Source: Roseateles violae
GTDB taxonomy: Bacteria > Pseudomonadota > Gammaproteobacteria > Burkholderiales > Burkholderiaceae_C
Length of the DNA: 64,000 bases
Direction of reading: 5' to 3'
Assembly (NCBI RefSeq): GCF_030410485.1
Contig: NZ_JAUHHC010000001.1
Span: forward strand, 868,001 to 932,000
Both the position numbers and the translations under genes were made by a program. The notes beneath the pieces were generated by a model that saw only the letters and a program-made list of their open reading frames with translations, did no database searches and was not told the DNA's origin. Of the stretch, positions 43,729 to 52,074 are shown one piece after another. Every line of letters starts with the position of its first letter. Position 1 is the stretch's first letter.

Positions 43729-44300
43729 GCGACGGCAGCGAGCGCGAGAAGATGCTGGCCGGCGCCGACTACGACGCCGGCGATGCCGAACTGCTCGCGC
43801 TGCGCCAGCGCGCGCGCCGGCTCTGCCAGCGCCTGAACGCGCTCGATCCGGCCGACACCGCGACGCAGCAGGCGCTGACCGCCGAGCTGCTGGGCGTCGA
43901 CAGCAGCGACGCCTTCATCACGCCGCCCTTCTTCTGCGACTACGGCCTGCACCTGAAGCTGGGCGCCCGCGCCTATTTCAACGCCGGCTGCACCGTGCTC
44001 GACGTCGCGCCGGTGACCATCGGCGAGCATGTGCTGATCGGCCCGGCGGTGCAGATCTACACCGCCCTGCATCCGCTGGACGCCCGGCGGCGCCGCGCCG
44101 GCGTCGAGTCCGGCGCGCCGGTTGCCATTGGCGACGATGTCTGGATCGGCGGCGCGGCGGTGATCTGCCCCGGCGTGACCATCGGTGCGGGCGCGGTGAT
44201 CGGCGCCGGCAGCGTCGTCACCCGCGATGTGCCGCCCGGCGTCTTCGCCGCCGGCAATCCCTGCCGGGTGATACGCCGGCTCGGCGACGCGTCGGCCTGA
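43725..44300 (+). CDS. Sugar O-acetyltransferase (Maa/LacA/NodL family)
   Basis: A 191-residue acetyl-CoA-dependent transferase. The N-terminal cap SEREKMLAGADYDAGDAELLALRQRARRL is typical of maltose acetyltransferases. The left-handed beta-helix hexapeptide repeats run from about 70 (FFCDYGLHLKLG, VTIGEHVLIGPAVQIYTALHP with the catalytic His, VWIGGAAVICPGVTIGAGAVIGAGSVVTRDVP). It overlaps the amidase stop (ATGA), so it belongs to the transporter-amidase operon. The acceptor, a sugar or amino sugar, is unknown. Confidence 0.88.
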   Translation: MSDGSEREKMLAGADYDAGDAELLALRQRARRLCQRLNALDPADTATQQALTAELLGVDSSDAFITPPFFCDYGLHLKLGARAYFNAGCTVLDVAPVTIGEHVLIGPAVQIYTALHPLDARRRRAGVESGAPVAIGDDVWIGGAAVICPGVTIGAGAVIGAGSVVTRDVPPGVFAAGNPCRVIRRLGDASA

Positions 44301-44317
44301 ACACAAGGAGATTCGCG

Positions 44318-44962
44318 ATGCTCACGCTTTATGGCACCCAGGGTTCGGGCTCGGCCGCGGTCGAGGCCGCGCTGGCATGGGCCGGCCTGCCCGTCCGCTT
44401 CGTCGATGCCGCGTCCTGGAAGCCCGGCCCGGGCCTGGACGAGCTGGCCCAGGTCAACCCCTTGCAGCAGATCCCGACCCTGCGCCTGGAAGACGGCACG
44501 GTGCTGACCGAGAGCGCGGCCATCCTGATCCATCTGGGGCTGGCGCATCCGGCTTCCGGCCTGCTGCCGGCCGAGGCTTCGGCGCGGGCGCTGGCGATCC
44601 GCGGCCTGGTCTTCATCGCGGCCAACTGCTATTCGGCCATCAGCATCATCGACTACCCGCAGCGCTGGTGCGCCGATGCCGAGGAGGACAAGCCGGTGCA
44701 GGAGCGCATCATTGCCGGCTCGCGCGCGCGCCTGCACAAGCACTGGGAGATCTTCGCCGACCAGTTTTTTGCCGAAGGGCGCCCCTTCCTGGGCGGCGAG
44801 CAGCCCGGCGCGCTGGATCTGCTCGCCACGGTGGTCTCCAAATGGTCGGGCGCACGCAAGCATCTGCAGCAGCAGCGGCCGGGCTTCCATGCGCTGCTGC
44901 AGCGCGTCGAGCAGCACCCCAGGTTGGCCCCGCTGTTCGCGCGCCACTGGCCGGCACCATAA
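44318..44962 (+). CDS. Glutathione S-transferase family protein
   Basis: A 214-residue GST: thioredoxin-like N-domain (MLTLYGTQGSGSAAVEAALAWAGLPV, NPLQQIPTLRLEDGTVLTESAAI with the cis-Pro and the Glu-Ser glutathione contact) and helical C-domain. AAGGAG precedes the ATG by seven bases. It lies 17 bases after the acetyltransferase gene, possibly the end of that operon. The catalytic residue and substrate are not assignable. Confidence 0.85.
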   Translation: MLTLYGTQGSGSAAVEAALAWAGLPVRFVDAASWKPGPGLDELAQVNPLQQIPTLRLEDGTVLTESAAILIHLGLAHPASGLLPAEASARALAIRGLVFIAANCYSAISIIDYPQRWCADAEEDKPVQERIIAGSRARLHKHWEIFADQFFAEGRPFLGGEQPGALDLLATVVSKWSGARKHLQQQRPGFHALLQRVEQHPRLAPLFARHWPAP

Positions 44963-45030
44963 TTCACGCCGTTGCCGGTCGATCTCCGCTCAAGCGGACG
45001 CGCCGGCCGGCCGAAGACGACCGGAGGAGA

Positions 45031-45600
45031 ATGAATTCCATCATGTTCATCGAGCTGCCCGATGGCTTGAGCATCTATTTGCTGCCGCTGCTGATCGCCG
45101 TGCCGCTGGCGCTGCTGGTCTATTTCATCAGCCGCCGCCAGGAGCCCGAGGAGCAGCTGCCCCCGCCGGCACCGGTGCCCGCGCCGACGCCCGTCGCCGC
45201 GGCTGCTCCCGCGCCGACCGCCGCCGTCGAGCCGGCCGCCGTGCTGCTGGTCGACGATTCGGCGGTCGCACGCGCCAAGCTGGGCCGGCTGTTCGACGGC
45301 GCCGGCTACCGCACGACCCTGGCGCGCGATGGCGTCGAGGCGCTGGAGCGCCTGGCCGAGCAGCGCTTCCAGGTGATGGTCACCGACCTCGAGATGCCCA
45401 ACAAGGACGGCTTCGAGCTGATCGCCGCCGTCCAGGGCGCGATGGAGACCGAGGACCTGCCCATCATCGCGATCACCGGCCACGACGAGCTGCAGGCGCG
45501 GGTGCACCAGATCCAGGGCGTCTACGGCATCTTCAAAAAGCCCTGGAACGACCGCGAGCTGCTCAAGCGCGTCGAGGCGCTGGCGCATCTGCGCCACTAG
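45031..45600 (+). CDS. Membrane-anchored response-regulator receiver protein
   Basis: A 189-residue protein. One N-terminal membrane helix (about 14-34) is followed by a Pro/Ala linker (45-70) and a single CheY-like receiver. The acidic pair is D75-D76, the phospho-acceptor is D119 (VTDLEMPNKDG), and the Lys is K170 (FKKPW). There is no output domain, so it should work by phosphorylation-dependent contacts at the membrane. GGAGGAGA directly precedes the ATG. No kinase is adjacent, although a hybrid kinase lies at 54441. Membrane-tethered lone receivers are uncommon. Confidence 0.85.
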   Translation: MNSIMFIELPDGLSIYLLPLLIAVPLALLVYFISRRQEPEEQLPPPAPVPAPTPVAAAAPAPTAAVEPAAVLLVDDSAVARAKLGRLFDGAGYRTTLARDGVEALERLAEQRFQVMVTDLEMPNKDGFELIAAVQGAMETEDLPIIAITGHDELQARVHQIQGVYGIFKKPWNDRELLKRVEALAHLRH

Positions 45601-45651
45601 CGGCTCAAGACCAGGCCCCGGCGGGCCCGCCTGTCGCTATGCTTCGGCCGC

Positions 45652-48039
45652 ATGAAACGCCTGCTGAAGATCCTCATCGCCGGGCTGCTGGCCCTGTTTC
45701 TGCTTGCCGCGGCCGTGCTGGCCTGGTATCTGCACGGCAAGCGCCCGCAGCGCGACGCCGAGCTGCGGCTGGCCGGCCTGAGCGCGGCCGTCGGCGTGCG
45801 CTGGGACGAGGCCGGCGTGCCGCATATCGAGGCGCGCAGCGAGGCCGATCTGTACCGCGCGCTCGGCTATCTCCATGCGCAGGACCGGCTGTTCCAGATG
45901 GAGATGCTGCGCCGCCTGTCGCGCGGCGAGCTGGCCGAGGTGCTGGGCCCCAAGCTGGTCGACACCGACCGGCTGTTCCGCACCCTGGGCATCCGTGCCT
46001 ATGCCGACGCCTATGCGGCGCGCGAGTTCGCCAACGCCGACACGCCGGCCAAGCGCGCGCTGCTGGCCTATCTGGACGGCATCAACCAGTACCAGGCGAC
46101 GCGCCCGGCGCCGCTGGAGTTCGACCTCCTCGGCATCCCCAAGCGGCCGTTCACGCCGGCCGACACGGTCAGCGTGGCCGGCTATCTGGCCTACAGCTTC
46201 GCCGCGGCCTTCCGCACCGAGCCGGCGCTGAGCGAGCTGCGCGACAAGCTGGGCGCCGACTATCTGAAGATCTTCGACCTGGCCTGGCACCCGGACGGCG
46301 TCGTGCGCCGCGATCTGCGCCCGGGCGACTGGCAGGACCTCGGCCGCCTGGCGCGGCTGAGCCAGGACGCGCTGGAAGCCGCTGGCCAGCCGCTGTTCGA
46401 GGGCAGCAATGCCTGGGCGGTCTCGGGCAGCCGCACGGCCAGCGGCCGCGCGCTGCTGGCCGGCGACCCGCATATCCAGTTCAGCGTGCCGGCGGTCTGG
46501 TACGAGGCGCATCTGAAGGCGCCCGGCTTCGAGCTCTACGGCCACTACCAGGCGCTGAACCCGATGGCCCTGCTGGGCCATAACCAGGCCTTTGGCTGGA
46601 GCCTGACGATGTTCCAGAACGACGATCTGGACCTAATCGCCGAGAAGCTCAACCCGGCCAATGCCAACGAGGTTTGGTACCAAGGCCGCTGGGTCGCCTT
46701 GCAGACGCGCGAGGAGCAGATTGCCGTCAAGGGCGCGGCGCCGGTCAGGCTGGCGCTGCGCCGCTCGCCGCACGGGCCCATCGTCAACGACGCCTTGGCC
46801 GGCGCCGCCGGCAGGACGCCGATCGCGATGTGGTGGGCTTTTGCCGAGACCGAGAACCCGGTGCTGCAGGCCTTCTACGAGCTGAACCGCGCCGACACGC
46901 TGGACAAGGCGCGCGCGGCGGCGGCCAAGGTCCATGCGCCGGGGCTGAACATCGTCTGGGCCAATGCGGCCGGCGACATCGGCTGGTGGGCCGCGGCCAA
47001 GCTGCCGCTGCGGCCGGCCGGCGTCGATCCGAGCTTCATCCTCGACGGCGCCAGCGCCGAGTCGGACAAGCTCGGCTTCGCGCCCTTCGAGCGCAATCCG
47101 CAGGAGGAGAACCCGGCGCGCGGCTACATCGTCTCGGCCAACCACCAGCCGGCCGGCAGCGAGCCGGTGCCCGGCTACTACAACCTCTGGGACCGCGCCG
47201 AGCGGCTGGACTCGGTCCTACGCGACCCGGCGATCAAGTGGGCGACGGCCAATAGCAAGGCCCTGCAGCTGGACGTGGAGAGCGGCTACAGCCGGCGCAT
47301 CCTGCGGCCGCTGCTGGCGGCCCTGCGCCAGGCGGCGCGCAACGACGAGGACCGCCTGCTGATCGAGGAGCTGATCGCCTGGAACGGCCGCTACACGATC
47401 GAGCAGCGCGCGCCGGTGCTGTTCCAGCAGCTGCACTACGAGCTGGCTCGCGCGGCCATGGCCGACGAGCTCGGCGAGGCCTGGTTCGACAATCTGCGCC
47501 GCACCCGTGCGCTCGACCATGCCTTGCCGCGCCTGATGGCCGACGCGGCCTCGCCCTGGTGGGACAAGCGCGGCACGCCGCAGGTGGAGACGCAGGCGGA
47601 GATCGTCGCCGAGGCCTGGGCCCGGACGATCGATCATCTGCGCCAGAGCTTCGGTGCCGAGCCCAAGGACTGGACCTGGGGCCGCGCCCACACGCTGACC
47701 CATGGCCATCCGCTGGGCCAGCAGGCGCCGCTGGACAAGATTTTCAACGTCGGCCCCTTTGCCGCGCCGGGCTCCCACGAGATGCCCAACAATCTGGCCG
47801 CCCGGCTCGGACCGGCGCCCTGGACGGTGGTCTACGGGCCGTCAACGCGGCGCATCATCGACTTCGCCGCGCCCGGGCAGGCGCTGGGCATCAACCCGGT
47901 CGGCCAGAGCGGCGTCTGGGGCGACCCGCATTACGCCGACCAGGCCGAGCGCCATGTGAGCGGCCAATACCGGCAGCAGTATCTGGACGAGGCCGATGTG
48001 GCGGCGCACACGCGCAGCCGCCTGCAGCTCAGGCCCTGA
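45652..48039 (+). CDS. Penicillin acylase family (Ntn) amidohydrolase
   Basis: A 795-residue N-terminal-nucleophile hydrolase precursor. The hydrophobic N-terminus (about 5-27) is a signal anchor. The alpha-chain region includes WDEAGVPHIEARSEADLYRALGYLHAQDRLFQMEMLRR. The autoprocessing site is at G251-S252 (EGSNAWAVSGSRT), where Ser252 becomes the N-terminal nucleophile of the beta-chain. Later conserved Asn/Arg segments are present (ANHQPAG, LLGHNQAFGWSLT). Members hydrolyse penicillin side chains, acyl-homoserine lactones or other N-acyl compounds in the periplasm. Which applies cannot be read; quorum quenching or amide scavenging are options. Confidence 0.88.
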   Translation: MKRLLKILIAGLLALFLLAAAVLAWYLHGKRPQRDAELRLAGLSAAVGVRWDEAGVPHIEARSEADLYRALGYLHAQDRLFQMEMLRRLSRGELAEVLGPKLVDTDRLFRTLGIRAYADAYAAREFANADTPAKRALLAYLDGINQYQATRPAPLEFDLLGIPKRPFTPADTVSVAGYLAYSFAAAFRTEPALSELRDKLGADYLKIFDLAWHPDGVVRRDLRPGDWQDLGRLARLSQDALEAAGQPLFEGSNAWAVSGSRTASGRALLAGDPHIQFSVPAVWYEAHLKAPGFELYGHYQALNPMALLGHNQAFGWSLTMFQNDDLDLIAEKLNPANANEVWYQGRWVALQTREEQIAVKGAAPVRLALRRSPHGPIVNDALAGAAGRTPIAMWWAFAETENPVLQAFYELNRADTLDKARAAAAKVHAPGLNIVWANAAGDIGWWAAAKLPLRPAGVDPSFILDGASAESDKLGFAPFERNPQEENPARGYIVSANHQPAGSEPVPGYYNLWDRAERLDSVLRDPAIKWATANSKALQLDVESGYSRRILRPLLAALRQAARNDEDRLLIEELIAWNGRYTIEQRAPVLFQQLHYELARAAMADELGEAWFDNLRRTRALDHALPRLMADAASPWWDKRGTPQVETQAEIVAEAWARTIDHLRQSFGAEPKDWTWGRAHTLTHGHPLGQQAPLDKIFNVGPFAAPGSHEMPNNLAARLGPAPWTVVYGPSTRRIIDFAAPGQALGINPVGQSGVWGDPHYADQAERHVSGQYRQQYLDEADVAAHTRSRLQLRP

Positions 48040-48081
48040 GTCGGCGCCGCGGCGTCGCGGGCCTCCTGTCGCCCCGCGCTC

Positions 48082-49368
48082 TCAATGCCCGACGATCACG
48101 CGATGCGCGCGTCGCACCAGGGCCCAGACGACCAGCGCCACCACGGGCACGGCCACGGCACTGGTCGTCTCGACGCCGAAGGGCCAGCCGATCTTCTGCG
48201 CCCCCTTGGCCAGATAGCTGATCAGCCCCACGATGTAGTAGCTGATCGCGGCGACCGACAGGCCCTCCACCATCGCCTGCAGCTTCAGCTGCAGATCCTG
48301 GCGCCGGTTCATCGCCGCCAGCAGCGCCTGGATGCCGACCTGCTGCTCGATCTCGACCCGTGTGCGCAGCAGGTTGCTGACGCGCGAGATGCGTTCCGAC
48401 AAGGCGGTCTGCCGGCGCGCCGCCCATTCGCAGGTGCTCTTGGCGGGCGTCAGCCGGCGCTCCATGAACTCGGCAATCGTCTGCAGGCCCGGCAGCCGCG
48501 TTTCGGCGATGTCGGCGATGCGTTTTTCCATCAGCTCGAAGTAGGCGGTGCTGGCGGAAAAGCGCGAATGTGTCGCGGCATAACCGCCCTCGACCTTGGC
48601 CGCCAGTCGCGTCAGGCGGTCGAGCAGCTCCGGCTCCTGCTCGCGCCGGGCGCTGCGGATCGCCTGCGCCAATTCCGCCAGCTCGTGCTCCGCCGCGCCC
48701 AGCATGGCCGAGGCCTCACGCGCGACGGGCAGTCCCAGCAGGGCCGCCATCCGGTAGGTCTCGATCTCCAGCAGGCGCTGAACCAGCCGCCCCAGGCGGC
48801 GCGGCGCCATCTTGCCGGGCAGTACCAGCATCCTGGAGAAGCCATCGGCATGGGTGGCGAAATCGGTGAAGACCTGCCCCTCGCCGCCGGCGACCGCGGA
48901 GCCCAGTAGGCTGTCCTCGCTCAACAGGCCGCGGGCGAGATCCTGCGCCGCCCAGCGGCCGTCCGCCAGCAGCCACAGATGCAGGCCCACCAGACAGGCA
49001 CCGGGCAGGGCGGCCAGCCAGTCTTGCGGCAGCACGGCCAAGGCGGTGGCCGGCTGCTGCGCATCGAATCGCTCGTCGGCCAACGTGCGCGAGAAGGTCC
49101 AGCTGACGAACTCGGTATGCAATTCCCAGCGCAGCCGGTAGCTGCCCAGGTCCATGCGCAGGTGGGTCGTGTCGGGCCCCGGCTCGGCCAGGTGCTGATC
49201 GCGCAGCAGCCGGGCCAGATGCTCGCGGCTGGCCAGCAATTGCTCGCGGTCGCAGAGCATCACGATGTGCGAGATCGACAGGGGCGCGCTCAGCGGCTCC
49301 GGAGGGCGCTCATGGACCTCGTTGTGCAGCCGTATCCTCTGCGCGTGCTGGGTCAGCGCACCGTACAT
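48082..49368 (-). CDS. DUF3422 family membrane-associated protein
   Basis: A 428-residue protein recognised by LHNEVHERPPEPLSAP near the start, the DUF3422 hallmark. A long helical middle with ETRLPGLQTIAEFMERRLTPA follows, and then two C-terminal membrane segments (about 360-382 and 398-418). The middle region has coiled-coil character. Function is unknown; a cytosolic domain tethered to the inner membrane is likely. AAAGGGG lies five bases before the ATG. It is convergent with the penicillin-acylase gene. Confidence 0.85.
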   Translation of the reverse strand: MYGALTQHAQRIRLHNEVHERPPEPLSAPLSISHIVMLCDREQLLASREHLARLLRDQHLAEPGPDTTHLRMDLGSYRLRWELHTEFVSWTFSRTLADERFDAQQPATALAVLPQDWLAALPGACLVGLHLWLLADGRWAAQDLARGLLSEDSLLGSAVAGGEGQVFTDFATHADGFSRMLVLPGKMAPRRLGRLVQRLLEIETYRMAALLGLPVAREASAMLGAAEHELAELAQAIRSARREQEPELLDRLTRLAAKVEGGYAATHSRFSASTAYFELMEKRIADIAETRLPGLQTIAEFMERRLTPAKSTCEWAARRQTALSERISRVSNLLRTRVEIEQQVGIQALLAAMNRRQDLQLKLQAMVEGLSVAAISYYIVGLISYLAKGAQKIGWPFGVETTSAVAVPVVALVVWALVRRAHRVIVGH

Positions 49369-49484
49369 CGAAACCCCTTTCGGCTATGTTGCATTGCAGC
49401 ATAGCCCAAGGCGAGCGTTCTGGGGACCTTGCTGTTGTGCACGCACCCCAAGGCCTGGGATCACGACCAGCCGCCGCAGACGCT

Positions 49485-50495
49485 TCAGCTCGACACGCTG
49501 ACGACGACCTTCCCCTTCGCCCTGCCCCCCTCCAGATAGCCGAGCGCCTCCTTGGCCTGGTCGAAGGGGAATATCTTGTCGACGACGACCTCGATCGCCT
49601 TGCCGTCGATGAGGGCGGCGATCGTTTCCAGATCGGCGCCGCTCGGATGCATGAACAGGTAGCGGTAGCGAACGCCGTGCCGGGCCGCGGTGCGTCGCGT
49701 GGCGAAACTGATGAGCCAGAAAAGCGCGGTCAGAGCGGCGCCGCGCCGGAGGTCGCGCCGCGCCGTCTCCGGTTCGGGCAGGCCTGCAATCGACACCACC
49801 GTCGCTCCGCGCTTGAGCACCGAGAAACTGCTGGCAAGGGTGGGTCCACCGAGCAGATCGAAGGCCGCGTCGTAGTCGTGGAGCAGGTCCTGAAATCGCT
49901 CCCGCGTGTAGTCGACCACCAGATCGGCACCGAGACGGCGCACCAGCGCCTCGCCGCGCGGCGAGGCCGTGGTCGCCACCGTCGCACCGAGGTGCTTGGC
50001 AATCTGGATGGCGAAGGTGCCGACACCCCCCGCGCCGCCGGAAATGAAGACGCGCTGCCCCTTCGCGAGTCGCAGCTCGTCGCGCAGTGCCTGCAGGGCG
50101 GTCAGGGCCGCGAGCGGAACGGCGGCGGCCGCCTCGAAGCTCAGCGAGGCCGGCATTCTTGCAAGATGGTCCTCATGCACCGAGGCCCACTCGGCCAGCC
50201 CGCCCATCCGGTCCTTGTCGAGGCGGGCATAGACGCGGTCGCCAGGCGAAAAGCGCCTGACGTCGCTGCCCACCGCATCCACCACGCCGGCGATCTCGTT
50301 GCCCATCACCGCCGGCAGCGGATAGCGCCGGATCACCTTGAGCTGGCCTTCCCTGGTCTTGAAGTCCACCGGGTTCAGGCCCGCCGCCCGCACGCGGACC
50401 AGGACCTCGGCAGGCCCGGGCCGAGGAGGGGGGACGTCGTCCCGCAATTCGGTGGCTTCGGGTCCGCCGTAGCGGGTCAGCATCAACGCGCGCAT
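49485..50495 (-). CDS. NADP-dependent zinc-independent alcohol dehydrogenase / quinone oxidoreductase
   Basis: A 336-residue MDR-superfamily oxidoreductase. The GroES-like domain has VLVRVRAAGLNPVDFKTREG and GNEIAGVVDAVG. The Rossmann motif is ISGGAGGVGTFAIQIAKHLGA near 155. The zinc-binding Cys/His set is absent, as in quinone oxidoreductases. The start at 50495 is the conserved MRALMLTRYGG; the extension to 50594 is not supported. It stands alone, and its base composition is slightly lower in GC than its neighbours. Confidence 0.87.
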   Translation of the reverse strand: MRALMLTRYGGPEATELRDDVPPPRPGPAEVLVRVRAAGLNPVDFKTREGQLKVIRRYPLPAVMGNEIAGVVDAVGSDVRRFSPGDRVYARLDKDRMGGLAEWASVHEDHLARMPASLSFEAAAAVPLAALTALQALRDELRLAKGQRVFISGGAGGVGTFAIQIAKHLGATVATTASPRGEALVRRLGADLVVDYTRERFQDLLHDYDAAFDLLGGPTLASSFSVLKRGATVVSIAGLPEPETARRDLRRGAALTALFWLISFATRRTAARHGVRYRYLFMHPSGADLETIAALIDGKAIEVVVDKIFPFDQAKEALGYLEGGRAKGKVVVSVSS

Positions 50496-50608
50496 CAGCC
50501 GTGCCTCATGGTGAATGGAAGGATGTGAAAGCCAGCCCCGCGCCGCGAGGTTACCCCGATCGGCGCAGGCCTGCAGCAGGGGGCTGCCGCCCATGAAACA
50601 AGCCTTTG

Positions 50609-51244
50609 CTAGCCCGGCTGCCTTTCGTCGGCCCAGTCGACGATCTCGAAGCGTTCGCCGCGGACCTGCACGCGGTTGATGCCGGCGTTCGGGATCGCGC
50701 AGACGCGCGGTCCCTGAAGGTCCAGCCCATGGGCCAGGCGCCAGACGATGTCCAGCACGCCGCCATGGGTGACGACGGCCAGGCGCCGGCCCGGCCAGGC
50801 CGCGGCCAGCTGCGCCAGCGCCGCCGAGACGCGCGCATGAAAGGCCTGCCGGCTCTCGGCGCCGCCGGGCAAGGCGTAGTCCGGCTGATGCCGCGCCCAG
50901 CGCTCGAACTCGGCCGGGTGCTTGGCACGGATCTCCTCGAAGCTGAGGCCCTCGAGGATGCCGAAGGCCTGCTCGCGCAGCGCCGGCGCGAGCTGCGCCG
51001 GCAGCCGCAGCGCCCGCGCGACCGGCTCGGCCGTCTGGCGGGCGCGCAACAGATCGCTGACGACCAGGCCGTCTATCGGTCCTCGGCCATGCTCATCGAG
51101 CAGGCGCCGGGCCAGGTCTTGCGCCTGGGCCAGGCCCTGCGCGTTCAGCGCGGTGTCGATCTGACCCTGGAAGCAGGGGCGCCGGTTCCAGTCGGTCTCG
51201 CCGTGGCGGATCAGCAGCAGCTCGGTGGGCGGCGTCGGCAACAA
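50609..51244 (-). CDS. Histidine phosphatase family protein (phosphoglycerate mutase/CobC-like)
   Basis: About 211 residues with the RHGE motif (LLIRHGETDWNRR), the catalytic His near residue 14, a SDLLRARQTAEP segment, and the second His in VVTHGGVLD. It is a 2-His phosphatase of unknown substrate; alpha-ribazole phosphatase and small-molecule phosphatases are similar. The start is uncertain: the conserved region begins right after two TTG codons (51244, 51241), four bases beyond the GST stop. The frame upstream is a shadow of the GST gene. It is probably cotranscribed with the GST. Confidence 0.8.
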   Translation of the reverse strand: MLPTPPTELLLIRHGETDWNRRPCFQGQIDTALNAQGLAQAQDLARRLLDEHGRGPIDGLVVSDLLRARQTAEPVARALRLPAQLAPALREQAFGILEGLSFEEIRAKHPAEFERWARHQPDYALPGGAESRQAFHARVSAALAQLAAAWPGRRLAVVTHGGVLDIVWRLAHGLDLQGPRVCAIPNAGINRVQVRGERFEIVDWADERQPG

Positions 51245-51248
51245 GGGT

Positions 51249-51917
51249 TCAGATCCAGGGCTGCGGCAGCTGCTCGGTGGCGATCGCGCGCTGCACGGCC
51301 GGCCGGGCCAGCATGCGCTGCAGATAGGCGGCGATGGCCGGCAGGCTGCGCGCCGGGCGGGCGAAGCCGCGCGTCCAGCGGCACAGCATGAAGGCCATCG
51401 GATCGGCGACCGTGTATTGAGCGCCGAGCAGCCAGGGGCCGCCGCTGCGCGCCAGCTGCGCCTCGAGCTGATCGAGCAGCGGGGCGATGCGCGCCTCGGC
51501 ATGTTGCTTCACCTGGGCCACGCCCTCGACATTGCCCTCGTCGACCCAGCGCTCGGGGTAGTAGTAGGCGATCAGCAGCGGCTGCAGCGTGTTGGTCAGC
51601 CAGACCAGCCATTTGTAGAACTGCGCGCGGGCGGCCGTGCCCAGCGCCGGCGCCAGATTCGCGTCGGCATGGGTGTCGGCCAGGTGCAGCAGGATGGCGG
51701 CCGTCTCGTAGAGCACCTGGCCGCCATCGACCAGCACCGGGATCAGGCCGTTCGGGTTCATCGCCAGATAGGCCGGCGACTTGTGCGCGCCGACATCGCG
51801 GCGCACCAGCTCGAGCTGGAAGGGGCGCTGCAGCTCCTCCAGCACGATGTGCGGCGCCATGCTGGCGTTGCTGGGGTGGTAGTGCAGGGTGATGGTGGGC
51901 GGGGTAGGGCTGCTCAT
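51249..51917 (-). CDS. Glutathione S-transferase family protein
   Basis: A 222-residue GST with an N-terminal thioredoxin-like domain (LHYHPSNASMAPHIVLEELQ, NPNGLIPVLVDGGQVLYETAAILLHLAD) and a helical C-domain (WLLGAQYTVADPMAFMLCRW). The Asn-Ala-Ser near residue 18 may supply the catalytic Ser of the beta-class-like enzymes. ATG 51917 is chosen; the open frame to 52379 is a shadow of the porin gene. Four bases separate it from the phosphatase gene. Confidence 0.87.
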   Translation of the reverse strand: MSSPTPPTITLHYHPSNASMAPHIVLEELQRPFQLELVRRDVGAHKSPAYLAMNPNGLIPVLVDGGQVLYETAAILLHLADTHADANLAPALGTAARAQFYKWLVWLTNTLQPLLIAYYYPERWVDEGNVEGVAQVKQHAEARIAPLLDQLEAQLARSGGPWLLGAQYTVADPMAFMLCRWTRGFARPARSLPAIAAYLQRMLARPAVQRAIATEQLPQPWI

Positions 51918-52074
51918 CGGGCCATTATTGCAAGCACGCCGCCGAGCCCCGGCGTCGCGGCGGCGCGACGATCGGGCCGGCCGGCGCGGCCCTGAGGTAA
52001 AAGCGCGGGGCGGCGCCGGTTTTTTTCTTTGACGGGCTCGCGGCCCGAACGAAACACGCACGGGGAGCAGCTCG

